Positions 12,491-25,400 of a stretch of DNA of 64,000 bases are shown here, piece after piece. A program made the position numbers and the translations under genes. How positions within the stretch are numbered: the stretch's first letter is position 1; each line of letters begins with the position of its first letter. This stretch comes from Owenia fusiformis (taxonomy: Eukaryota > Annelida > Polychaeta > Sabellida > Oweniidae). A model generated the notes under the pieces. That model worked only from the letters and a program-made list of their open reading frames with translations. It was not told the DNA's origin and did not search any database. Location of the stretch: assembly GCA_903813345.2 (NCBI GenBank), contig CAIIXF020000001.1, positions 9,029,598 through 9,093,597 on the forward strand, given 5' to 3'.

Positions 12491-13231
12491 GGATACATAC
12501 TATGTCTAAGGTAAGATTTAACACTTTGATGTTGGAGCAAAACAATAAATGGATAGTTTGTGTGACTTTGGTTGGTATGGTTACCCAGACAGGCCAGGAA
12601 AGTGTATCTACGACCGTGTATGCTAAGAAAATGATAAAAATAAATATCCAAATAAGAACAGAAACATTGAAGAACAGCATACAACGGTCGGATTTATATG
12701 ACTAGTGCCCATGAACAAAAATGTGAATTATGAGATGGGATTTTTAACTGCGAACTTCATCCATCAGAATATTAGATTCAGAATCGAATGTGAGAGAGAG
12801 TCAATCAATCATTGAAATAATTTCCAAAAATTGAAACGCATGAAATCAATGTTATAGCTGACAAGCCTGATGGAATATTGACATGGGCTAAGAAAGTATG
12901 TTGACCTGCAATTAACGAGTACCTTTAATTTGTTTGAAATACCTTTATAAATACACAAAAAACGTCGAAACCCTACCTAATTTTTTTTCAATCTTTGAAC
13001 CGGAAGTTCAGAAATGCGGTACAAATACGAACGTGGGTTGATTGTGTTCTCAAACGCCCCACTGACTTAAGGTGCCATGGTACAATGTACTTAACAAAAA
13101 ATGACAAAACAGGCCCCTGAAAATTTGACTAGATAATAGCTAAAACTAGCACCTCAGGAAAGGTCACTGAAAAGAATCTTTTGAATTTTTCAGAAAATGT
13201 GCCCAATATATTACTCGCTTAATTACATGTA

Positions 13232-13632
13232 AGGTACACCTGGAAAATAACATTTTGGTTAAAAATTGCAATACCTGCACATGTTATTTTCTGGTACAAA
13301 ATAAAGCATGAAGGCATGTATCAATTTCCTTGCTTTTTTCAGGAAAGTATCATTACATTGTCTTCTTTTAGTATATCTGGTAGGCGTTCAATGGGAACTC
13401 CAGGAAATTCTGATATTTCAGTTTTCACACTTTCTATTTTTTCAAATTTTCTTTCAAAGTTTCCAGACAACACAGGAGCTACCATTGACCTGTTTCCAGG
13501 TTTACTAAAAGTAGACAGTGTAATGATACTTTCTTGAAAAAAACACACATGCCTTCATACTTAATTTTGTACCAGAAAATAACATGTGCAGGTGTGCAAT
13601 TTTTACCAAAATGTTGCTTTCCAGCTGAGCCT
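13232..13632. mobile_element. Full-length foldback MITE, copy 1 (TA target)
   Basis: The whole 401 bp is an inverted repeat: each arm runs about 190 bp towards the centre. It starts AGGTACACCTGGAAA and ends TTTCCAGCTGAGCCT, with TA on both sides (13230-13231, 13633-13634). The symmetry is so complete that both strands read near-identical peptides (a shared SIITLS core). A second copy is at 40473-40877. The TA target fits Tc1/mariner-type mobilisation. Confidence 0.85.
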
Positions 13633-13882
13633 TAACTGATAATATCTTAGAAATTTTAGAAAATTGTGTGAAACAAAAATGGCGGTCATAAAAGGAAAAT
13701 AGATCGCTTTTCAATTCATTCTTTCTTTTTCTACAAATAATATCAAATTTTGTGTTCCCATACCAACCAAAATAATGCTCAAAAGCCATACCATATGTCC
13801 AAATATAAGACCATTGCCATACCAAATGTCCAAATATAGGACCAATGCCATACCAAATGTCTAATAAATATACATGTAGGAC

Positions 13883-13942
13883 CTTACTTTATTTACACAA
13901 GTCTCCATCTCTCTAAAGATGGCTTTGTGCAAATAAAGTAAG
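13883..13942. repeat. 60-bp hairpin
   Basis: CTTACTTTATTTACACAA (13883-13900) pairs with TTGTGCAAATAAAGTAAG (13925-13942) with one mismatch; the loop is 24 nt. Flanking DNA (13780-13980) has imperfect repeats of GGACCAATGCCATACC. Confidence 0.7.
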
Positions 13943-15340
13943 TAGGACCAATGCCGAACCACACATTAAAGAAAACTAAAATTCAAACTGAATGCCCCAA
14001 GAAGGCAGATCTTTGAGGAAAACGATCCAAAACGACCTCAAATTAAGGATATGTGTAGCTACGAGACCAATGTCACACCCCAAGTTTAAGTTTACATATT
14101 TTCAACGACCATTCTCAAACCAGAAAATGGAAAAATCCGATCATTGCCATACCTCAAGTCATAATTTTGGGGGGCATTCTCATACCAGATCCTAATAAAA
14201 TTTGGGTCCAACATCATACTTATACTATATTGTCCTTCCCTTTTCAATCGTAATAAAAATTTAAAAACAATTGGAATTCATTGAATAATTAGATTTTATT
14301 TTATATATTAGTTCATATATGTACAGTTCTTTAAAATATAGAATATACACTCATATTTAATATATATCCCAAAACAAACATTTAATTTTCATATGTCATA
14401 TAACATACTGAAGTTTAGAATGTTTATCAAATATTTTAAGGCCCTTACAAAAATAACTGTTTAACAGTGACCATTGATCTAGACTAGTTTAAAACATCTT
14501 TTCAATATTAGAATAAAAGAAAAAAATCCTACTAAACAGCTAATATACCTGAAAGGGCCTTACATTTTCTTCTATTTATTACCATGGGCTTTCAACTACC
14601 CATGTTATTACTAAATACATATGTACATGTTATGTAAAGATAGCATGAGTATTTTGAGCAAGATGCATTCCCTTTTACATAAGCTGTCTTAGTTCACTAT
14701 ATACAACAAGACTAGTGTTAAATATCTACACACAATTCATTTCATAGCCTTGCCCAAGTCGGTCTCTTTTACTTATTTTGATTTCTATTATTTCGGTAAT
14801 AATTCAAGATCAAATAAGTAAAAAATACCGAATTGGGCTATTCATTTTACCAAGAACTTGAAAAGCCATGTTTTTATTACAGTTTTTGATTCTTGTTGCA
14901 CCTAAAAAGGAACAATATTGTTGACAGCTTGGGGAGTGAGTGGTGGAGTCTCACTTCGACATTAACTAACATTGTTTGGAAAACATTTTGTACTAGCTAT
15001 GATAGCTATTTATGTTACTCCATAAATAAAGTATTACAATATTCTCACTGTTTTGACTGCATATTTTCAGGTGGGTTACAAGTTAATAGTTAAGATGTGT
15101 TAATTTGAACATGGTTTAGAAAACACATTTTAAGCATGTAATATATGTAATCCTTCCAAAGGATATACAAACCCATAAACTAAAATGGTCAAACTGAAAT
15201 GACCAAGGACCACCATGAATATAACCCCTAATGCAGACATGACTAGATAATGTTCATTAAACAAAAAATAGTTATAGCTATTGCACCATGTACTATTCAT
15301 TTTCTCTGACTGCTTTAACCTAGAATATTAACAAACAACT
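13943..15340. other. Intergenic AT-rich stretch, no gene seen
   Basis: It contains low-complexity AT sequence and short, unsupported open frames. A minus-strand AATAAA occurs near 14294. No protein similarity or clear TIR is recognised. Confidence 0.4.
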
Positions 15341-15344
15341 TTAA

Positions 15345-15649
15345 CCCTTTCACGCCAATAGGCCCCATATGGAGCCCTATTATGTAATACCTTTCAGAAC
15401 GATACGCTCCTCTTGGCATCATTATTTTTATTGATATACATCAATGAAATGACAATATCTCCAGTTCTATTCAGTATTTTTACACCAAATTTTGACAAGT
15501 TGTTTTTATGTGATCATCCTTACTAAAAATTGTATTTCAGTGATAAAATTCAAGGTATAGGTCCCGGGGCGCAGTTTTCCGCTAAAAACGCTCTTACTTA
15601 TCTGTCACCAGGGACAACTTTTTCCTCTTTTAATCATGTCGGGAAAGGG
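15345..15649. mobile_element. piggyBac-like MITE (TTAA target)
   Basis: The structure is TTAA, then CCCTTTCACGCC, about 280 bp, then GGGAAAGGG, then TTAA. The TTAA copies are at 15341-15344 and 15650-15653. A TTAA target with CCC/GGG termini is the hallmark of piggyBac elements. There is no transposase. Confidence 0.75.
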
Positions 15650-15734
15650 TTAAGCATCTAAGAACACATATACGATGATGGGTATTAGAAAACATTAATA
15701 AACTATGAATTAATTAATACATTAATACACTACA

Positions 15735-15941
15735 CAGTGATCTCAACAGGATATTTTCTCAAGTGGGTGCAAAATTCTCATTTTCACAATTCAGATAAAA
15801 ATTGGTCAAAATATGCCAATTTTTCATGATTTTTTTTCATTTTCAAGTGGGTGCAAATGGATTTTCAGGTGGGTGCAAGTTAATTTTCAAAATCTCAGGT
15901 GGGTGCTGGGCCCACTTGTTTTAATGCTGGGGAGATCACTG
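15735..15941. mobile_element. hAT-like MITE, copy 2
   Basis: It begins CAGTGATCTC and ends GCTGGGGAGATCACTG. The interior matches the 7230-7429 copy (AAGTGGGTGCAAATGG, CACAATTCAGA). CTACAC occurs just outside both ends, perhaps a decayed target duplication. Confidence 0.7.
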
Positions 15942-16250
15942 CTACACGTATTCAATTCATCACAACACAACACTATACTCATGGTAATGGTAAATAAACT
16001 ACATTGTACACTTTTATCAAAATACATTTTGTGTAATCTAAGTGTTGCATAAGCACGGGAAGGAGAATGTTCAGTGAGTTTTAATTTGAACCAGCTGTTT
16101 ATGTCAGCATAAAGAAAATGGTCATGCCAACTGGTACATAATGAAATTTTGCCATGTAGATAAGATGCAGTGATGTAACCACTTCCTTTTCCCTACTGAC
16201 TCATATAGTCTATTCCAAGTCCTTTGTGTAGGTCTACAATCGATACAGCC

Positions 16251-16256
16251 TTTATT
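16251..16256 (-). terminator. Candidate poly(A) signal of SARAF
   Basis: AATAAA on the minus strand lies 150 nt after the SARAF stop codon (16406-16408). A second AATAAA further down, near 14294, is an alternative that would place two MITEs in the 3' UTR. Confidence 0.45.
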
Positions 16257-16405
16257 CATTACATTTTATAACGGAACAGATTCTCATGAAACTTCATCAG
16301 AAACAAGTATTTTTAATCTGGCTTCAAATGATGGCTTTTTTGTCAAGTCAGAAATCTCGAATGGTTGATAGACTTGGAAATATTTCATCAAATTTCCATA
16401 GATTT

Positions 16406-19400
16406 TCAACGCCTCTTTGTACCACCAAATCCTGAAAATAATGTACAAAAGTGAAATACACACAACATTAATATATCAATTCTACTACAAATTGAATATG
16501 TTTTTACAATTATTACCATCATGGAAAACAAATCAAGGATGTTGAATTCAGTTCTTTAACAATTTCCAGTTGTTTAGAAGAATAACTAGACAATGGCAAC
16601 TCCGCGGAGTAGCAAATCCCAACGAACAAAATATCAATTACTGAATTCCAATCAATTATACTCATTACTTTGGTTAAAATTGAAAAATTTAGATTTTAGA
16701 ATTGCAAATTCCTGCAAAGCAGCCATTTTGAATTTTCTGAGGTACAAATCTGTAGAATAATACCATAATTGTAATCTACTCCAAAATTCCTTCAATTTGA
16801 GTATAATATAGCCATACTTTGAAGGGATCGAAAAATTATTGCGAAATCGTACATTAGACGGCCATTTTGAATTTTACGAGGCTCGAATCAGAAAAAAGAT
16901 ACAATATTTGCAATCTACTCTTAATTGCCTTTCATTTGAGTATAATAAAGCTATACTTCAGAAAGATCTAAAAATTAGCGAAAATTACTGTTTTCCTGAC
17001 CCCCCATACACAGCCCCTGGGGGTCAGGATGAAAAACACGGAATATATGTGAAATAGATAGATGTTGCGAATATACTACCAAAATTTCAAACAATAATAT
17101 TAATTACTTTGGTTTAGAATGAAAAATTTATGGTTTTTGCGTACAACTATTCACCAATATACATCTTTCCACTAAATATGAAGAAAGTCCGTGAACTCGT
17201 ATTTGAGTTATCTTCCGGACGGACGGACTGACTGACTGACTGACGGACTGACGGACGGAGGGCTTCACTATATCCCTACCGAACTTCGTTCGTTGGGATA
17301 AAAATGTACAATCACACAAATGATTTAAGTGATAATGCATCATGAATGACAATGAATCATTCATTCAAATTCTGTAACTGCTGATATTAGACATATTTTT
17401 TTTCGAATCAATACTATGTAAAAATATTATTAGTAAATTCAGAATGAGAACATTTAAACTAACCTGATGCAGTCCTGGTGCCTGAAGAGCCCGAAAACAT
17501 GGAGCCTCCACCTGATGATGTGCTTCGTCCTGAGCCGAACCAGCTTGAGCTGCCTCCACTGTTACCCCAATTAGATCCTGACCCCCAACCTCTGCTGCTA
17601 GAGCCCCAGCCACTACCCCAACCAGATCCCCAGCCTCGTCTACTACCCCATCCATTTCCCCAACGAGATCCACATCCATCATGATTTCCATAGTTATTCC
17701 CATAGTTGTTGCCATAGTAACCATTGTTTCCCCGGCTACCGAACAGATATCCTAATACACCTCCAGAGCCAAACCCTGTCCAGAACCCCCCTCCAGTGTT
17801 GCCAGGTTGAGAGTTGGGGTTTGGTCCAGTTCTAGTACCAGTTCCAGCATAGGTATTGTAATTGGCACCTGCAATTGCAAAGGTCAATAAATGTATGATT
17901 TTGATTTACACATTAATTTTCTTGTATTCAATTTCCGAGGAATTTTAAGCTTTCTGAAAAAGGTTGGGCTAAATCACCATTTTCATTTATAGAATTTTGA
18001 AAGAAAAGTGCTATGTCATCAGCTAAACCTCTGGAATAGCGTACAGGTTAAACATATGCAATGTACCTACCAGTACTCTCACTATATGAAGGTGGTGGCC
18101 CCTGTGGAGCCTGACTATACTCTGGTTTGAACCCAGGTGGTGGGGGTGCAGAGGGCCCCTGGTTATTGCCTCTTGGATACTGCTGGCCTGGACCCTGTTG
18201 ATTGTCATCCGGTTGGCTGGGGGCTATACACTTAGAATATATACCATAGATGATAACTACTACTATGGCCAGGACAAGGATGTCACCAAGCCAGGATGAC
18301 TTTTTATGTTTCCTTGCTGGATATCTGAAAAATACAGAGGAAGTATATGACTATAAATAAACCTGTAATATCATTTAAAGTGCACATGGTTATACAGAAG
18401 GTACTAAATTCCACAGATCAAATTCTAGTGCTCAATTTTAATAACTATGCAACTGCAACAGATACATATAATACATGTATAGAAAACTCTGATTCTTCCC
18501 AGGTTCCATTCCTTTTGTATATAAGATCGGAAAATCAGACAATATTCTTTTAAATTCAAGAAACACCTACTCATAATTTCCATTGTCGTATTGGTGGTTG
18601 TTGTGCTGACTGTACTGACTATTTCTGTCTTTCTTCTCAAATCCCTCTTTTGTATATTCCAATGTATATTCAAGCTAAAAAGTTGAAAAGTTTAATGATA
18701 AATGAACAGAATGAGACATAATATAGCTAGCTACCTATTCTTTTTCAGAAAAAATATTGTTTAGGTTTAATACTGAAAAATATGGCAAATATGGTACTTC
18801 TAGTATTGCTGAAATGTGAATAATTAAAAAGGTAAAATATTGGGCTTAGTTGAGAAAAATATACAATATTCTGAGAGAAGGTAGGAACAATAGATTCAAA
18901 TGGTTCAATCCCTTTAAGAATAGCATTATCGGAAATATCAAACATAAACATCATCCATGCCATGATTTATAACTTTTTAAGCTGAAATTATTTCTTGAAT
19001 CTTCAATTAAAAAACACTCACTCCACATGAACCTCGTAGAATGTATGGGTCATCTGGGTAATCGAATCCTTCACAGGAGACCTCCACTCGACCAAATCTA
19101 AACTCATTGTCCATATCTGCCTTGCATTCCCACTGAAGTTAGAATTACATTTATCATTTATGCATGTTTTGATTAACAGATTAAATCTAAATGATAATAA
19201 AAATCAATATATTTTGTTCTACTCTGGGACTGTTGGATACTGTATAACTAAACACTGCATGGGATAATATACCCTCAACAAACATTAAACAATTTTATAA
19301 GTTAATCAGTGCATTCAATTATATGTATATCTTCAGTCTATATGAACCATAATATGAACACATATTTCAAGCTAAATTTACCTGAACATCATGTCCATCT

Positions 19401-22400
19401 GATCCTCTATTGTAACACTGTACAACTTGAGGTTGGAATTTTCCGGCTGCACTTCCACCAACACATTTCATCTAAATGATAACAAACCATCATGTACTAA
19501 ATCTATGAGAAAATAATCAGTTGATAATAATTATAAGCATGTGCTTTCTCTTGACTAGACTTATACTGTAATAATAAGTAATGTAAATGTATTTATTACT
19601 TCAGACATATTTTTATGAAAAAATCATTTGCATCTTTCTTCTACAATAGGTGAGATACAAACCTGTGGTATAGGGCTACTTCTTCTAGCTGTTGTCATCT
19701 GGCCTTGATACAATGTGATAACATTGAGATCCCTCAATAGTACACGGTCTCCTGTTAAAATATAACAATTTCACAAATTATCATTGCCCATGATTGTAGT
19801 TATAATTACTATACTATACTCCAAGAACTTTCATCAGCGCAAAAAAACTCACGTGACATTTGTTTTGTAAGTGGTATGAGGAAAGTAGTATTTAAAAATA
19901 ACATTTTCCTACTTTGTAGAAGTATGGCTCATGTACATGTATTGATTTGGTTATAGCTAGAATGACTGTGTCAGCGACCGCTGACAAATTACAATATTGA
20001 AACAAAAATTGAATTATATTTTTTAGCAGTTTCAGAAAATCGGTGGTATAATCACATTCCAAGACCAACAAATAAATTCTCGCCATAAATGTTAAAATAT
20101 CTTTTTTCATTCTTGGGATATTTTTCTGGGTTTGTGTAAAAAACCGGGTGACCAACTTTCAAAGTTCCACATTTTCCCCGATATATAGTAGCGAATTGTC
20201 TTGATAGACTTAGCCTACCGAGTGCACTGCTGTTCGATATTTTTACCCTATACGAGACAGAGCACTTTTTAAAATAACTGATCCAGCAAACAGTGACGTC
20301 CATGTCACTTGCTCATAAGTAGCATATAAGTTCCTAGACGACGTTGCACATTTTCGTTCTTTACACATGGAGGCAACGTAAACATGAGACATCTATTGAT
20401 GGCATAAAAAGAACGTTGTTGTAACGTGTCCGTAAAGTTCGTTAGTGTGGAAAACATAACAAACAGGAACGTTTGATTTTTTACTACATTGGTCCATATG
20501 TGACGTAACTCAAACATTAACATTCAACGTTGTCAAAACAGGATTTTAATATCAAAATATTTGTTGGTGGAAAAAAACATGTCAAAAACTTTGTGTTCTC
20601 ACTAAGTCGGTTCATTTCCGACGTATTGTTAACGTTAAATTTTAACGTTGTTGAAACGTGACGTCAATAAAAAACGTGACGTCAATAATGACGTTCATGG
20701 GCCGTATTGATCTGACGTTATTTAAATATTCAGCAAAACGTTGATGGATGGTTGAATTTCAACATTGTGGAAATGGCTTCAAAATATTTGTGAGTTAAGG
20801 AAACGTTACAAAGACATCAATATGTTCGCACTAAATCGGTTCATTACCGACGTTATTTTAACGTTAAAAGTTAACGTTGTCAAAACGTTCTTACGATGTG
20901 AAATAACCTGACGTGATGTCAAAAATAATGCACATGTAACGTCCAGATCCAACGTTATAAATAAAAAAATTCCTAACCCTGCTAGGAACGTTAAGTACCC
21001 AGTTACCCGGTTACCCGTTTTTTTACACAAACCCTATTTTTCTCACCATGTCAGCCTTACAGGAAGTTTTTGAATAGGATGACATGATATGCAATTCGAT
21101 GGCCTGAGATTTGAGAAATTATAAATTTTTGTTTTTCGTAAAATTTATATTATTTGAACTTTGTCAATTTAACATGTATCTCTATGGAGAAAAATAGGTT
21201 TGTGTTCCTCTAATATAGTCTTTCATAAATAAATACAGCGTGGCTCTAGATTAGTATTCTCGCGATGTGCCATAATGGTACATCGATGCATCGGCAATTT
21301 TCAGTGGTAAACATCGATGCACATCGCGATGTACATCGAGAAAAAGTCTGAGAAAAGTGCACTGAAATACCGAACGCTAATGCACTAAAATACCGAACAT
21401 CCGGTACATCCGGGAACTTCTAGTAAGGGTAAAATGAAAGTAAAGTATTTTTTTAGATTAATGGTTCATTTCGACTAGCTAAAACAGTTTTAAAGCGAAA
21501 GAATATCAGAAAACATTGGAAAATGAAATAAGACATGAGAAAGGTATGCGATTTGCGTCAAGATAAGATAAGAAAGGGTGATTTTTAGCAAATTAATTTT
21601 TTTTAAAAACATCAATGTTTTGTTTCAGACATTGATGCATTGCCAAAATCAGCTTTGGCGATGTATATCGCGATGTATCGATTAATCGCGACAACACTAC
21701 TCTAGATTACAGCTAACCAAACTCGTCTGGCCCAGTTATCTACTCCCCAATTCTGAAATGTCGTAACAATGTCATGTAACAGTTTGGCCTTTTTTGTGGA
21801 TATGTGGTAGTGTGGCTAATAAAAAGACCACTGTTTAGTAAACGGTGTTTACTTGTGGATTGCACGGCACACGTTAAATGTGCTTTGTCCCTAAAGAAAT
21901 AAACAGAATATATAATTTTATATATATATAATACAAAACAATATATTGTGGCGTTTATAAGCCCAAATAAGATGTACATGCAATTTCAAATGTAATGTAA
22001 GAATATTACGGTGTTATTATTTCTCTTAAAACTCACAACTCAAAAGTCCATATGAGCTAATAATAATTATCACTGATAAAATAATATCCAGAGTCCATAT
22101 AAACTGATGATCACTATATAACACTGTTGTATTCCGAATATGCAAAGTTCATGTAAATTGTACCACTTGTACGTCTTGTATTGTTATTGTATCTTGAACC
22201 TGGAATAGTAAGCTGAGCGTAACAAAGTCTTGTCTCCTAATTTTGGGAAGCAACTTTACACAAAATTCATAGTACTCATGCTGAAGCTTGGTGTGGATTT
22301 TAAAGCAGGGGTTGGCGTAGGGGGTATTGGAACTGCTGGAACAGGCGCTTCTTCGTTTTGAATCTTAATACACACCTGGGAGCATATGACTGACATCAGA

Positions 22401-25400
22401 CATAAAAGTACAAATAAAATTCCACCCACGACCAAGATGATGAAGGGGATATCCAGTTCCATCCACTGTAAACTCAGCAACTGTCTTGTGTCTTGCTTCC
22501 AATGAAAATACTGATTCTCTTCATGTTGTTGTAGTATCCTCCACTGTGTTGTAGTATAATTCAACTTTGATTATGCGAAATAATCTAAGTCAAACTATCG
22601 GCTCTGTAAATGGCTATCTCCTGGATCCTCCTTAATGTGTTGTAGGATAATTCAACTTTAATTATATGAAATAATCAAAGTCAAACTATCGGCTCTGTAA
22701 ATGGCTATCTCTTGGATCCTCCTCACTGTGTTGTAGGATAATTCAACTTTAATTATATAAAATAATCAAAGTCAAACTATTGGCTCTGTAAATGGCTATC
22801 TCCTGGATCCTCCTCAATGTGTTGTAGGATAATTCAACTTTAATTATATGAAATAATCAAAGTCCAACTATCAGCTCTGTAAATGGCTATCTCCTGGATC
22901 CTCGTCACTGTGTTATAGGATAATTCAACTTTAATTATATGAAATAATCAAAGTCAAACTATCGGCTCTGTAAATGGCTATCTCCTGGATCCTCCTCACT
23001 GTGTGGTAGGATAATTCAACTTTAATTATATAAAATAATCAAAGTCAAACTATTGGCTCTGTAAATGGCTATCTCCTGGATCCTCCTCAATGTGTTGTAG
23101 GATAATTCAACTTTAATTATATGAAATAATCAAAGTCAAACTATTGGCTCTGTAAATGGCTATCTCCTGGATCCTCCTCAATGTGTTGTAGGATAATTCA
23201 ACTTTAATTATATGAAATAATCAAAGTCAAACTATCGGCTCTGTAAATGGCTATCTCCTGGATCCTCCTCACTGTGTTGTAGGATAATTCAACTTTAATT
23301 ATATGAAATAATCAAAGTCAAACTATCGGCTCTGTAAATGGCTATCTCCTGGATCCTCGTCAATGTGTTGTAGGATAATTCAACTTTAATTATATGAAAT
23401 AATCAAAGTCAAACTATTGGCTCTGTAAATGGCTATCTCCTGGATCCTCCTCACTGTGTTGTAGGATAATTCAACTTTAATTATATGAAATAATCAAAGT
23501 CAAACTATCGGCTCTGTAAATGGCTATCTCCTGGATCCTCGTCAATGTGTTGTAGGATAATTCAACTTTAATTATATGAAATAATCAAAGTCAAACTATC
23601 GGCTCTGTAAATGGCTATCTCCTGGATCCTCCTCAATGTGTTGTAGTATAATTCAACTTTGATTATGCGAAATAATCTAAGTCAAACTATCGGCTCTGTA
23701 AATGGCTATCTCCTGGATCCTCCTCACTGTGTTGTAGGATAATTCAACTTTAATTATATGAAATAATCAAAGTCAAACTATCGGCTCTGTAAATGGCTAT
23801 CTCCTGGATCCTCGTCAATGTGTTGTAGGATAATTCAACTTTAATTATATGAAATAATCAAAGTCAAACTATCGGCTCTGTAAATGGCTATCTCCTGGAT
23901 CCTCCTCAATGTGTTGTAGTATAATTCAACTTTAATTATATGAAATAATCAAAGTCAAACTATTGGCTCTGTAAATGGCTATCTCCTGGATCCTCCTCAC
24001 TGTGTTGTAGGATAATTCAACTTTAATTATATGAAATAATCAAAGTCAAACTATCGGCTCTGTAAATGACTATCTCTTGGATCCTCCTCAATGTGTTGTA
24101 GTATAATTCAACTTTAATTATATGAAATAATCAAAGTCAAACTATTGGCTCTGTAAATGGCTATCTCCTGGATCCTCCTCACTGTGTTGTAGGATAATTC
24201 AACTTTAATTATATGAAATAATCAAAGTCAAACTATCGGCTCTGTAAATGGCTATCTCCTGGATCCTCCTCAATGTGTTGTAGGATAATTCAACTTTAAT
24301 TATATGAAATAATCAAAGTCAAACTATCGGCTCTGTAAATGGCTATCTCTTGGATCCTCCTCACTGTGTTGTAGGATAATTCAACTTTAATTATATGAAA
24401 TAATCAAAGTCAAACTATCGGCTCTGTAAATGGCTATCTCCTGGATCCTCCTCACTGTGTTGTAGGATAATTCAACTTTAATTATATGAAATAATCAAAA
24501 TCAAACTATCGGCTCTGTAAATGACTATCTCTTGGATCCTCCTCACTGTGTTGTAGGATAATTCAACTTTAATTATATGAAATAATCAAAGTCAAACTAT
24601 CGGCTCTGTAAATGGCTATCTCCTGGATCCTCCTCAATGTGTTGTAGGATAATTCAACTTTAATTATATGAAATAATCAAAGTCAACTATCGGCTCTGTA
24701 AATGGCTATCTCCTGGATCCTCCTCACTGTGTTGTAGGATAATTCAACTTTAATTATATGAAATAATCAAAGTCAAACTATCGGAATTGACAAAGTTTAC
24801 GAACGTCTTATATGGCATCAACTGCTAAGTACACAAACTTCCTTCACAATTAAGTAATCAGCCTACCTAAAAATATAGCATGCGCACAACAGCATAGGCA
24901 AAAATATTACAAGTCAAAATATGTGCCCTTGAAAATAACTAAGTTCAGTTAATGTTGAGTTATACTGATATTGAAATATCCTAAGTTCAATATTTATTCT
25001 CCAAAAAACAACAAAGTCCAAAATAATGTTTCTCCAAATATTGACTAAGTTCAATAATTTCTATCTCAAAAATAATCAAAGTCCAATTTCATGTGTTCAT
25101 GAAATTGAACTGACAGAGCTCAGAAATCTAGTATAGGCTTGATGCTGCCTCCAAACACGGTACTGAATATTCCCTCTTGAGGTATCCTCTACACAAATAC
25201 ACGGGTAGATGGCCAAGTTATCATCTACAGAATCACGGTGTAGCAGTCTTCCCTCTCAGGTATCCTTCATCACAAGTAGATGTCCAAGTTATCATCCACT
25301 GAACTAAGTGCAGCTATGTATCTCCTATCTGCCTCGGGAAATATTCAAAGTCCCAACAACTTTCTACTGAAAATTGTCAAAGTCCAAAAATATTTCCTTG

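Larger units (their letters stand above)
10494..12698. mobile_element. 2.2-kb element with about 100-bp terminal inverted repeats
   Basis: The left end (10494-10590) and right end (12600-12698) are inverted copies. Both start TATAAATCCGACCGT and share GTATGCTGTT and CTTATTTGGATATTT. The arms have diverged by roughly a quarter. The CAGGGTTC element at 11135-12140 is nested inside. No transposase is seen. A clear target duplication was not found, so the exact edges are tentative. Confidence 0.55.

Noticed and set aside
12477-12705. Small genes on both strands
   Set aside because: Overlapping frames on both strands arise from an inverted terminal repeat; no conserved protein is recognised.
13308-13548. 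Small coding genes of about 70 residues on both strands
   Set aside because: The near-identical peptides on opposite strands are a result of the foldback symmetry of the MITE.
22256-22564. A 102-residue LTR protein starting at 22564
   Set aside because: The first codon there is TTG, not a normal eukaryotic start; the first ATG is at 22462, so only 68 residues are supported without splicing.
22549-24785. CRISPR array
   Set aside because: The repeats are 91 bp, back to back, without unique spacers, lie inside an LTR of a eukaryotic element and have no cas genes nearby.
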